Below are positions 57,191 to 64,000 of a DNA stretch of 64,000 nucleotides, in pieces. The DNA is from NAT127 sp034717695 (GTDB lineage: Bacteria; Pseudomonadota; Gammaproteobacteria; Pseudomonadales; Porticoccaceae). Location: the NCBI GenBank assembly GCA_034717695.1, contig JAYELS010000055.1, forward strand, positions 1 to 64,000, in the 5' to 3' direction. The stretch's first letter is position 1. Every line of letters begins with the position of its first letter. The translations under genes and the position numbers were made by a program. The notes under the pieces were generated by a model. The model had not been told where the DNA came from. It did not search any database and was given only the letters and a program-made list of their open reading frames with translations.

Positions 57191-57781
57191 TCAACCGCCC
57201 TTGGGTCCACCCTTGTCGACCGCGGGTTTGCCCCGGGTTTTACGCGCGGAGGCGGGCTTTGCCCCCGCCCGCCTCGAGCCGGCGACATCGCCCCTGTCCC
57301 CCGGTGCCGGTGCCGGCTCATCCACCCGCCGGCCCTTCCCGCCCTTGCCGGCAAACGGCTTCAGCAGCTGCTGATACTGCTGGGTGAGGGTATCGATCAG
57401 CTGATCCGGGCTCGGCACCGGCAGCGGCAACTTGCCCGTCGACAGACCCCGCAGATGCTGGCGGAGATTGTCCTGCTGGGCGAGAAAGCCCACCACCTGG
57501 CGCTCCAGGAAGGGGCCGAGCAAACCCACCAGCTTGTCGCCGTAGAAGCGGATCAACTCCTCCAGCACCCGGTTGGTGAGCAGCGACTGGTGTCCCTCCG
57601 CCTCCATCTCGGCGATCACCTGCAGCAGCACCGCGCGGGTGATGTCGTCGCCGCTCCTCGAATCCACCACCTGGAACGGCTTGCGCTCCATCACCATGCG
57701 GCGCACGTCGGCAAGGGTGATGTAGCAACTGTTGCCGGTGTCGTAGATGCGCCGATTGGGATACTTTTTCAGAATATGCAT
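57191..57781 (-). CDS. phaR: Polyhydroxyalkanoate synthesis repressor PhaR
   Basis: The 196-residue protein has an N-terminal PhaR DNA-binding domain (KKYPNRRIYDTGNSCYITLA), a PHB-binding domain to about residue 110 and a Lys/Ala-rich tail. It represses phasin genes and binds PHA granules. It is divergent from the phasin genes, with two matching palindromes between them. Confidence 0.95.
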   Translation of the reverse strand: MHILKKYPNRRIYDTGNSCYITLADVRRMVMERKPFQVVDSRSGDDITRAVLLQVIAEMEAEGHQSLLTNRVLEELIRFYGDKLVGLLGPFLERQVVGFLAQQDNLRQHLRGLSTGKLPLPVPSPDQLIDTLTQQYQQLLKPFAGKGGKGRRVDEPAPAPGDRGDVAGSRRAGAKPASARKTRGKPAVDKGGPKGG

Positions 57782-57857
57782 CGCGCCTGCCCGCCTGTCT
57801 CGAAGTCGCCTTGATTATATACCCATCCCCCGCGCCCCACCGGGCCGGCCCCGCTCA

Positions 57858-57872
57858 TTGTGCGTCGCACAA
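57858..57872. promoter_or_regulatory. PhaR operator candidate 1
   Basis: TTGTGC-GTC-GCACAA is a perfect 6-bp inverted repeat just upstream of the -35 of the phasin promoter. It shares its arms with site 2 (57916-57930). Confidence 0.75.
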
Positions 57873-57878
57873 TTTTTG

Positions 57879-57906
57879 TTGACAGGGCCGTCCCACGTGC
57901 TATGGT
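57879..57906 (+). promoter_or_regulatory. Sigma-70 promoter of the first phasin gene
   Basis: TTGACA (57879-57884) and TATGGT (57901-57906) are separated by 16 bp. The start would fall near 57913, about 54 bp before the phasin ATG. Confidence 0.75.
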
Positions 57907-57915
57907 TCACCCTGA

Positions 57916-57930
57916 TTGTGCAATGCACAA
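57916..57930. promoter_or_regulatory. PhaR operator candidate 2
   Basis: TTGTGC-AAT-GCACAA has the same arms as site 1 and lies at about the transcription start. The two sites flank the promoter, 58 bp apart centre to centre, so PhaR could bind both and block RNA polymerase. Confidence 0.75.
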
Positions 57931-57966
57931 TAACCGACGCCCCCAACGCTCCCGAGGAGAATACAC

Positions 57967-58623
57967 ATGGCACTTGGTCTGTCCCCCAGCAAGATGAAAG
58001 ACATGGTCGGCAAAGCCGTATCCACCAACATCAAGATGATCGAGGCCCAGGGCCGCTACGCCGAGGGTTTCGTCAAGCGCAACACCGCCGCCCTCGTTGA
58101 AATCACCGACGCCCGCATCAGCAGCTTCCAGGAGCTGGTGAGCGCCAAGTCCTTCACCGAGGTCTACGAGAACAGCGTCAACTTCGAGAGCACCCTGCGC
58201 GACAAGCTGATGGCCCTCTACGATGACAACACCGCCGCCGCCAAGGATCTCGGCGAAGAGGTCAAGGAACTGCTCGAGGTGGACGAGATGATCGCCAAGG
58301 TCAAGGATCTGAGCGCCGACGTCGGTGCCAAGGTGAAGGATTACTCCGACAGCGCCGCGGCCAAGGCCAAGAGCTTTTCCGAGGAGGTCGGTGGCAAGGT
58401 CAAGGGCTACTCCGACAGCGCCGTTGCCACGGTGAAATCCCTGTCCGACAGCACCCTGAGCAAGGTCAAGGGCATGTCCAGCGGCCTGAAGCCCGCCCCC
58501 GCCAAACCGGCCCCCAAGGCCAAGGCCGCCACCAAAGCCAAGGCGCCGGCGCGCAAGAGCGTCGCCAAGAAGGCCCCGGTGGAGGTTGCCGCCCCCGCCC
58601 CCGAGGTGGCCGCAACCGCCTGA
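57967..58623 (+). CDS. Phasin (PHA granule protein), copy 1
   Basis: The 218-residue phasin-family protein has an amphipathic helical region (NIKMIEAQGRYAEGFVKR) and repeated heptad-like segments (VKDYSDSAAAKAKSFSE, VKGYSDSAVATVKSLSD). The C-terminal tail is Lys/Ala/Pro-rich and PhaF-like, possibly DNA-binding. Its promoter is bracketed by PhaR sites. Confidence 0.92.
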   Translation: MALGLSPSKMKDMVGKAVSTNIKMIEAQGRYAEGFVKRNTAALVEITDARISSFQELVSAKSFTEVYENSVNFESTLRDKLMALYDDNTAAAKDLGEEVKELLEVDEMIAKVKDLSADVGAKVKDYSDSAAAKAKSFSEEVGGKVKGYSDSAVATVKSLSDSTLSKVKGMSSGLKPAPAKPAPKAKAATKAKAPARKSVAKKAPVEVAAPAPEVAATA

Positions 58624-58643
58624 TCCCCGATCATCCCCGACAA

Positions 58644-58668
58644 GGCAGCGCTTCGGCGCTGCTTTGTT
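58644..58668 (+). terminator. Rho-independent terminator between the phasin genes
   Basis: GCAGCGC-TTCG-GCGCTGC is followed by TTTGTT. It separates the first phasin gene from the second, which may have its own promoter. Confidence 0.85.
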
Positions 58669-58738
58669 GCGTCCGGGCCGTGCATTCCCGCCGGTTCGGT
58701 GCTACAAATCATGACACCCATCACCCAGGAGAACCCCC

Positions 58739-59257
58739 ATGGCCAAAGGCTTTGATCCCGGCAAGTTCCAGTCCTATTTCAAAAAGGTCGCCGACAACAA
58801 CGTCAAGGCCTTCGAGGCCCAGACCCGCTACTTCGAGAGCCTGCTGCGCCGCAACGCCATGCTGATGTCCGAACTGGCCTCGTCCCGCATCAACGGCCTC
58901 AAGGAAATGACCGCCTCCAAGGACATTTCCAATGCCATCAAGAACAGCTCCGCCATCAACCACCAGACCCAGGAAAAGATGCAGCAGCTGTACGAGCAGA
59001 ACCTCGCCGCCTGGGAGGAACTGCAGGCGGAACTGAAGGAACTCTACGCCGTCGACAACGCCCTCTTCGACCAGATGCAGAACGCCACCAAAAAGTTGAT
59101 GGACAACGCCAAGGACAAGGTCAAGGGCATGACCGGGAAAAAGGCCGCGAAAAAAGCCGAGAAAAAGCCCGCCGCCCCCAAGCCCAAGCCCGCGGCGAAG
59201 CCCGCCGCCAAGAAGGCCCCCGCCAAAAAGCCCACCGCGGTGAAAGCCGACGCCTGA
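58739..59257 (+). CDS. Phasin (PHA granule protein), copy 2
   Basis: The 172-residue phasin-like protein has NVKAFEAQTRYFESLLRRN and a Lys/Ala/Pro-rich tail (KPAAPKPKPAAKPAAKKAPA). It is shorter than copy 1 but shares the domain layout. It has no visible PhaR-type palindrome of its own. Confidence 0.9.
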   Translation: MAKGFDPGKFQSYFKKVADNNVKAFEAQTRYFESLLRRNAMLMSELASSRINGLKEMTASKDISNAIKNSSAINHQTQEKMQQLYEQNLAAWEELQAELKELYAVDNALFDQMQNATKKLMDNAKDKVKGMTGKKAAKKAEKKPAAPKPKPAAKPAAKKAPAKKPTAVKADA

Positions 59258-59266
59258 TCGCGACTC

Positions 59267-59292
59267 GGCCATGCTCCCCCGGGGGCATGGCC
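59267..59292 (+). terminator. Hairpin after the second phasin
   Basis: GGCCATG(CT)CCCCC and GGGGGCATGGCC form a 12-bp stem with a 2-nt bulge. No T-run follows, so it may be a weak terminator or mRNA-protecting hairpin. Confidence 0.4.
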
Positions 59293-59347
59293 AACCCCGC
59301 CCCGCGGCCGTGGTAAAGTGCGCCCTCCGCGCCAGCCACGCCACACC

Positions 59348-60046
59348 ATGCGCCTCGACAAGTTCATCAGCAACAGCACCGACCACTCCCGCAAGGCCGT
59401 GCGCCAATTGCTGCGGGACGGACGCGTCCACGTCGACGGCATCCCCGCCGGCGATCCCGGCCAGCACATCCATCCCGGGCAGCGGGTCACCCTCGACGCC
59501 ATGCCCATTGTCGCCCCCGGCGCCCGCTACTTCATGCTCCACAAGCCCGCCGGCTACGTCTGCGCCACCAAGGACAGCCAGCACCCCACGGTCCTCGACC
59601 TGCTGGACGAACCCAACAAGGAGCGCCTGCAGATCGCCGGCCGCCTCGACATCGACACCACCGGCCTGGTACTGATCACCGACGACGGCCCCTGGAACCA
59701 CGCGGTCACCTCCCCCCGCCGTGAGTGCCGCAAGATCTACCGGGTAAAGACCGCCGACCCCATCCCGGAGGACGCGGCCAAACGCTTTGCCCGAGGCATG
59801 CTGCTCGACGGGGAAAGGCAGCGCACCCGCCCGGCGCGCCTCGACCTGCTCGGCTCCCACGGCGCGCTGCTCGCCATCCACGAGGGCAAGTATCACCAGG
59901 TCAAGCGGATGTTCGGCGCCCTCGGCAACCGGGTTGTGGCCCTGCACCGGGAGGCCATCGGCGACGTCGCCCTCGATCCGGCGCTGGCGGAGGGGCATTA
60001 CCGACCCCTCACCCCGGGGGAGGTTGCGAGCCTCGCCGGCCGCTGA
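59348..60046 (+). CDS. rsuA: RsuA-type 16S rRNA pseudouridine synthase
   Basis: The 232-residue enzyme has an S4 domain (MRLDKFISNS...AVRQLLRDGRVHVDG) and the catalytic Asp in GRLDIDTTGLVLI. It converts uridine in 16S rRNA (U516 in E. coli). The start at 59348 is the standard one. Confidence 0.92.
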   Translation: MRLDKFISNSTDHSRKAVRQLLRDGRVHVDGIPAGDPGQHIHPGQRVTLDAMPIVAPGARYFMLHKPAGYVCATKDSQHPTVLDLLDEPNKERLQIAGRLDIDTTGLVLITDDGPWNHAVTSPRRECRKIYRVKTADPIPEDAAKRFARGMLLDGERQRTRPARLDLLGSHGALLAIHEGKYHQVKRMFGALGNRVVALHREAIGDVALDPALAEGHYRPLTPGEVASLAGR

Positions 60047-60152
60047 ACCCCGCCGTCCCGGCCCTTTACCCCGCAGTCCCGGGGGGCGACAATGCCCGCC
60101 GCGAAGCGCCCGGCGCTGCCCGGGCGCGGGAAAGTCCGACACTGGAGCCCCC

Positions 60153-60833
60153 GTGATACCGACCCGACAAACCGCCCCACCGGCGCCGGAAACCCTGTCC
60201 CGCTGCCACTGGCGCCCGCTGCTGATCGCCGCCTGGTGCCTGCTGGCCAGCGGCTGCGCGGTGCTGGCGCCCTCCCCGCCCCGGGCGCAGGACGACCTCT
60301 GCGCGATCTTCCGCGAGCACCCCAAGTGGTACGACCACGCCCGGGACTCGGCCCGCAAATGGGGCACCCCCATCGCCACCCAGATGGCCTTCGTGCGCCA
60401 GGAATCCGCCTTCCGAAGCCACGCGCGCCCGGCCCGCCAGCGCCTCTTGGGGTTCATACCCTGGCGCCGTCCCTCCTCCGCCAAGGGCTACGCCCAGGCC
60501 CAGGATCCGGTGTGGGACGAGTACCAGGCCGATGCCGGCGGCCTGTTTGCGCGGCGCTCCCACATGAAGCACGCCACCGACTTCATCGGCTGGTACAACC
60601 GCCGCAGCCACCGCGCCCTCGGCATCGGCCTCGACAACACCGAGCACCTCTACCTCGCCTACCACGAAGGGCCCACCGGCTACCGGCGGGGCAACTGGCG
60701 CAACAAGCCCCGGGTCCAGCGCATCGCCCGGGATGTGGCCCTGCGGGCAGGCCACTACCAGGCCCAGCTCGCCAGCTGCGAGGCGGAATTCCGCTGCCGG
60801 CGCTTTTACCAGGTCTGGCCGTTCTGCCGCTGA
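60153..60833 (+). CDS. Lipoprotein transglycosylase-like (SLT) protein
   Basis: The 226-residue protein has a hydrophobic N terminus with the lipobox LLASGC, so it is probably an outer-membrane lipoprotein. The later part has an SLT-like core: catalytic Glu in MAFVRQESAF, then SAKGYAQAQDPVWDEYQ and YNRRSHRALGI. The family cuts peptidoglycan. The GTG start at 60153 has GGAG 8 nt upstream. Confidence 0.82.
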   Translation: MIPTRQTAPPAPETLSRCHWRPLLIAAWCLLASGCAVLAPSPPRAQDDLCAIFREHPKWYDHARDSARKWGTPIATQMAFVRQESAFRSHARPARQRLLGFIPWRRPSSAKGYAQAQDPVWDEYQADAGGLFARRSHMKHATDFIGWYNRRSHRALGIGLDNTEHLYLAYHEGPTGYRRGNWRNKPRVQRIARDVALRAGHYQAQLASCEAEFRCRRFYQVWPFCR

Positions 60834-60887
60834 CTGCTACACTTCCCGCCCCGGACAGGCGCCCCCGCCACCAGCGAAAGGCCAACC

Positions 60888-61487
60888 ATGCGCACCTTTG
60901 TTATTCGAGCCCGCGCCGCCTCCACCGACAGCCGGCAGCTGCTGGCGGCGGTGGGCGGCGACGCCCACAGTGAAATTCTCGCCCACAGCCTGATGAATGC
61001 CATCTTCGTCGCCCAGTCCCACCGGAACGACGTGGTGGTTCATCTGGTGCTGGAAAGCACCCGGGACTATTCCCGAGTCATCTCCTTCGATGCCGGCGCC
61101 ATGGGCCACATCGGCGGCTTTCACGAACAGGCGCTGCTCGCCAGGATCGCCGCCGCCCTGGATGCATCCCGGGGCATGGCCAAGGAGACCGCGCGGGCGG
61201 TGGAGCCCGGCATCGGCGTGCGCACCCTGAGCTTCGAGGGACTGGTGCGGGAGCTCGCGGTCGATCACCCCCTCTACCTGATGGACAAAAAGGGCGCCCC
61301 CATCCGCGAAAAGGCCTTTGCGGAAAACCCCTGCTTCCTGCTCACCGACCATATCCCCATGCCGAAGAACAGCATCAGCGGCCTCAAGCGACTCGGCGCC
61401 GAAGCCATCAGCCTCGGGCCGCGGATGCTGTTCGCCTCCCAGTGCGTGGTGCTGATCCATAACGAGCTGGACTGGCGGGAGGGCTAG
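60888..61487 (+). CDS. TrmY-family tRNA pseudouridine(54) N1-methyltransferase
   Basis: The 199-residue SPOUT-like protein matches archaeal TrmY: RTFVIRARAASTDS at the N terminus, HLVLESTRDYSRVISFD, then LTDHIPMPKNSI and the C-terminal VLIHNELD. In archaea TrmY makes m1-pseudouridine at tRNA position 54. Bacteria usually have m5U at that site, so the substrate here is uncertain. It is 54 bp after the SLT gene on the same strand. Confidence 0.85.
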   Translation: MRTFVIRARAASTDSRQLLAAVGGDAHSEILAHSLMNAIFVAQSHRNDVVVHLVLESTRDYSRVISFDAGAMGHIGGFHEQALLARIAAALDASRGMAKETARAVEPGIGVRTLSFEGLVRELAVDHPLYLMDKKGAPIREKAFAENPCFLLTDHIPMPKNSISGLKRLGAEAISLGPRMLFASQCVVLIHNELDWREG

Positions 61488-61498
61488 CCGGGGCTCTC

Positions 61499-62734
61499 TC
61501 AGGACACCCGCGCCGCCTCGTCGATCCGGCGAAATCCGGCGGATCGGGTGGCCATGGCCAGCACCGCCGCGATCATCACCAGCGCGGCGATGGTCATCGC
61601 CCAGGGAGCGCCGATGTGCTTGGCGCCAAAGGCGAGGGGCAGGGTGCCGAGGGGCGCGAGGCCGTAGGACATCAGGGTCATGGTGGTGATGCGCCCGCGC
61701 ATGTGGTCCTCGGTCATCAACTGGATGCCGGTCTGCACCAGGGTCTGGCTCAGCACCGAGCAGGCGTAGATGGCCACCATGAACAGCACCCCCGCCCAGA
61801 ACCAGGGGGAGTGGCTGAACAACAGCAGGCATACCCCGAGGGCGAGGGCCGAGGCCACCATGGGCTTGACCAGACTGCCGTCCTTGGTCAGCCCCATCAG
61901 CAGCGAGCCGAGCAGGCCGCCCACCCCCATGGCCCCCATCATGATGCCGAGCCCGCTGCCGCCGTGGTCCCACACCTCGTCGACGAACACCACCAGGAGA
62001 TTCTGCAGGGGCACCACGATCAGCGTCGGAATCAAGCCGAATACCATGCACAGCGCCACCGGCTTGTGGCGGTAGAGGTAGCTGAAGCCGGCGCGGATCT
62101 CGCCGAGGAAGGCCCCCTGCCCCAGGCCCGACGGCTGGCTGGGTTTGAGGCGGAACGTGCAGAACAGCGAGACCAGGTGCAGGCTGACGAGAAACAGATA
62201 GCTCGCCCCCATGCCCGCCATGTCGGCGAGGATGCCCACCACCGCCGGGCTGACCATGCGCGCCACGTTGACGCCGGCGGACATCAGCGCCGTGGCCTTG
62301 CCCAGCACCGGGCGCCCCACCGCCTCCACCACCATCGCCGTGCTCGACGGCATGATGAAGGGAAAGGCGATACTCGCCGCGAAGGCGCTGAACATCACGA
62401 AGCCGAAGGTGAGCTTGCCGGTCACCAGCAGCACCATCACCGTGCACTCCGCCACCAGAATCAGGCACTGGGCGATGATCATCAACCGCCGCCGCTCGAA
62501 GCGGTCGATCACTGCGCCGGAAAAAATCGAGGTGGCGAACATGCACCCCGCCGACACCAGATTGATGTAGGCAAGGGCCATTTCGTCCCCGGTGATCTGC
62601 CAGGCCAGCAGCGAGCGCAGCAACACCGTGGCCGAGAAGCCGATGAACATGCCGACGTTGCCTGCGAACAGCCAGCGGAACTGGGGGTTGCCCAGCAACG
62701 GGCGCCAGGGGTTGGAATCAGGGGGATGGACCAC
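61499..62734 (-). CDS. MFS transporter, EntS/DHA3-like exporter
   Basis: The 411-residue protein has 11-12 helices and the MFS loop IDRFERRRLMI between helices 2 and 3. The DHA3 type often exports siderophores or drugs (EntS). No siderophore genes are near, so the substrate is unknown. Confidence 0.85.
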   Translation of the reverse strand: MVHPPDSNPWRPLLGNPQFRWLFAGNVGMFIGFSATVLLRSLLAWQITGDEMALAYINLVSAGCMFATSIFSGAVIDRFERRRLMIIAQCLILVAECTVMVLLVTGKLTFGFVMFSAFAASIAFPFIMPSSTAMVVEAVGRPVLGKATALMSAGVNVARMVSPAVVGILADMAGMGASYLFLVSLHLVSLFCTFRLKPSQPSGLGQGAFLGEIRAGFSYLYRHKPVALCMVFGLIPTLIVVPLQNLLVVFVDEVWDHGGSGLGIMMGAMGVGGLLGSLLMGLTKDGSLVKPMVASALALGVCLLLFSHSPWFWAGVLFMVAIYACSVLSQTLVQTGIQLMTEDHMRGRITTMTLMSYGLAPLGTLPLAFGAKHIGAPWAMTIAALVMIAAVLAMATRSAGFRRIDEAARVS

Positions 62735-62887
62735 GGGGAAAACTCCACAACGATGACCGGCATCGGGTTTATCGACCCCGGCGGCGGAGACAGCGCACCC
62801 TTGCCGACCCTGGGGATACCCCGGGCAATATACCCTATCCGCCCCCGTCAGGCGGTATGGCCCCCCGGCAGGCGCCGTCGCTCCGCC

Positions 62888-63349
62888 TCAGGCCGGCGCC
62901 CCTTCACCCTGCGCGGCGTAAAAGCGGATGCGGGACACCAGCGCGGCCCTGAGTTCCTCCAGGAGTGCACAGGAGCTGGAATCCCCCGGCTCCAGCGTAC
63001 CGGCTATGACATCCACCACCGCCTCCTGCAGGCCCACGAAATAGTCGATGGGAATATTCAGGACGGCGTGATGGGGCACCGTGTCCGCCAGGGTCACATC
63101 GATCTCCAGGGGCCGCTCGAACCAGGTCATCAGGCAGTAGAGGGCCGAGTCCACCATGCCGGCCTCCAGGCGCGCCGTGTACCCGCAACCGTGTTCGACG
63201 AAGCTCTGGCGCGCGGCGGGATAACGCTGGTAATAAAGTGCCATCACCGCTGGCGTGATGTCCCCGAGGGTTTCGGCGGCGGCCTCGAGAATGGTCTCCA
63301 GGCGGGCCTGCTGGCCGGGGCTGGCAACTGACTGTTGATTGGACGACAT
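62888..63349 (-). CDS. Uncharacterised helical protein
   Basis: I do not recognise this 153-residue protein. It is predicted mostly helical, with motifs VMALYYQRYPAARQSFVEHG, ALYCLMTWFERP and NIPIDYFVGLQEAVVDVI. The pattern of His and aromatic residues is somewhat globin-like, but this is a guess. It is 93 bp upstream of the MFS-side gap and next to the flavoprotein gene. Confidence 0.6.
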   Translation of the reverse strand: MSSNQQSVASPGQQARLETILEAAAETLGDITPAVMALYYQRYPAARQSFVEHGCGYTARLEAGMVDSALYCLMTWFERPLEIDVTLADTVPHHAVLNIPIDYFVGLQEAVVDVIAGTLEPGDSSSCALLEELRAALVSRIRFYAAQGEGAPA

Positions 63350-63442
63350 GATCCCTCCTCGGGTTTTGGGGGATGATAGCGCGCGCCACCCGAGATCACA
63401 GCAGCAATCGCCCGCCCCTTGATCTGCCTCAGTGATGGGCGG

Positions 63443-64000
63443 TCAGGGGATAAATGCCCGGGCAAAGGCCTCGAGCTCCCGGTGCAGGCGCTGCACCTCG
63501 GGAAAGGCGGGGTACAGCGTAGCGTGGGTGACCCCGAGGGACGCCAGCTCGCGGTCCCGCTCCCGGGCAAGGCCGTGGTCGCCACCGAAGGACTCCGGCA
63601 AGCGAGCGTTGATCTTCTCGAGGTACTCGCGCACCCCGGGCGCTTGGTCGAACAGGGGCAGCTCGGCGAATACCGCGAAGCCATCCCGGTCGCGCCCCTC
63701 GGCCGCCAATGCCTGGTCGAGCAGCACCAACCCCGCCTTCAGCTCCTCGAAGCCGGACGTGGGCATCCAGCCATCCCCGAGCCGCGCCGCCCGGGGGGCG
63801 CTCACCGCGGCCATGCCGCCGACAAACAATGGCACCGTGCCGCCCCCCGGCTTGGGGTGGAAACTGGCCTCCTCGAACCGGTAGCGGCTGCCGGCGAAGG
63901 TCACCGGGTCATCCCGCCACAGGGCGCGCATCAGGGCGATATATTCCTCCACCGTCCGGCCCCGGGTACGGGGGTCGCCCCCCAGCCAGCTGATCTCCTG
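63443..64000 (-). CDS. Luciferase-like flavin-dependent oxidoreductase (partial, N terminus off the edge)
   Basis: The frame is open to the window end (about 185 residues). It reads EISWLGGDPRTRG, VEEYIALMRALW, FHPKPGGGTVPLFVGGM and GWMPTSGFEEL, as in the F420/FMN-dependent luciferase-like monooxygenases. The N-terminal third is missing. An FMN or F420 cofactor and an unknown substrate are expected. Confidence 0.85.
   Translation of the reverse strand, partial: QEISWLGGDPRTRGRTVEEYIALMRALWRDDPVTFAGSRYRFEEASFHPKPGGGTVPLFVGGMAAVSAPRAARLGDGWMPTSGFEELKAGLVLLDQALAAEGRDRDGFAVFAELPLFDQAPGVREYLEKINARLPESFGGDHGLARERDRELASLGVTHATLYPAFPEVQRLHRELEAFARAFIP

Overview
The window is a dense, high-GC stretch of a gammaproteobacterial chromosome. 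Genes sit in short operons with many 1-11 nt overlaps. The kdsD-kdsC-lptC-lptA-lptB-rpoN-hpf-ptsN-rapZ-npr block, mlaC-ibaG-murA, ampD-ampE, SlyX, HtpX and ExoI all point to Gammaproteobacteria. PhaR plus two phasins indicate polyhydroxyalkanoate storage. I cannot name the genus; a marine or halophilic gammaproteobacterium is a guess.

Region by region: 1-569 is AT-richer with no convincing gene. 570-6200 (minus strand) is a guanidine-I riboswitch followed by an SsuABC/TauABC-like ABC importer, a divergent creatininase-family amidohydrolase and a type III (GlnT-like) glutamine synthetase. Three of its gaps carry repeats. 6509-15150 holds an alcohol dehydrogenase, a leucine dehydrogenase plus branched-chain 2-oxo acid dehydrogenase operon (E1alpha, E1beta, E2, no E3), an Smr protein, DgkA, CysE and a VanY-type peptidase. 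15262-21569 holds a PilU ATPase, a frameshifted PAS-GAF-HD-GYP protein and a GspE/PilB-type ATPase. 21585-31112 carries slyX, htpX, a Rieske protein, sbcB, tandem OmpA-like proteins, class I fumarase, a PuuD-like membrane protein and sodB. 31146-33690 is a flavohemoglobin/HPP-CBS operon with a candidate sigma-54 promoter and an upstream palindrome. 33816-35985 is groESL with two sigma-32-like promoters. 35992-41595 holds fxsA, ampG, ampE, ampD and a DUF1631 gene. 41908-47994 holds nadC and the mlaC-ibaG-murA-hisG-hisD-hisC operon. 48227-57158 is the LPS-transport, RpoN, nitrogen-PTS and mgtE block. 57191-59257 is phaR and two phasins. The right end has an RsuA-type pseudouridine synthase, a lipoprotein transglycosylase, a TrmY-family methyltransferase, an MFS exporter, an unknown protein and a partial luciferase-like flavoprotein.

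The most interesting system is the riboswitch operon. A guanidine sensor controls an importer together with two enzymes (creatininase fold and GS type III) that are not the known guanidine carboxylase or hydrolase. Second is the NO-detoxification unit, where flavohemoglobin is translationally coupled to an HPP-family protein, a family with known nitrite transporters. All functional statements come from reading motifs and context; no database search was run.
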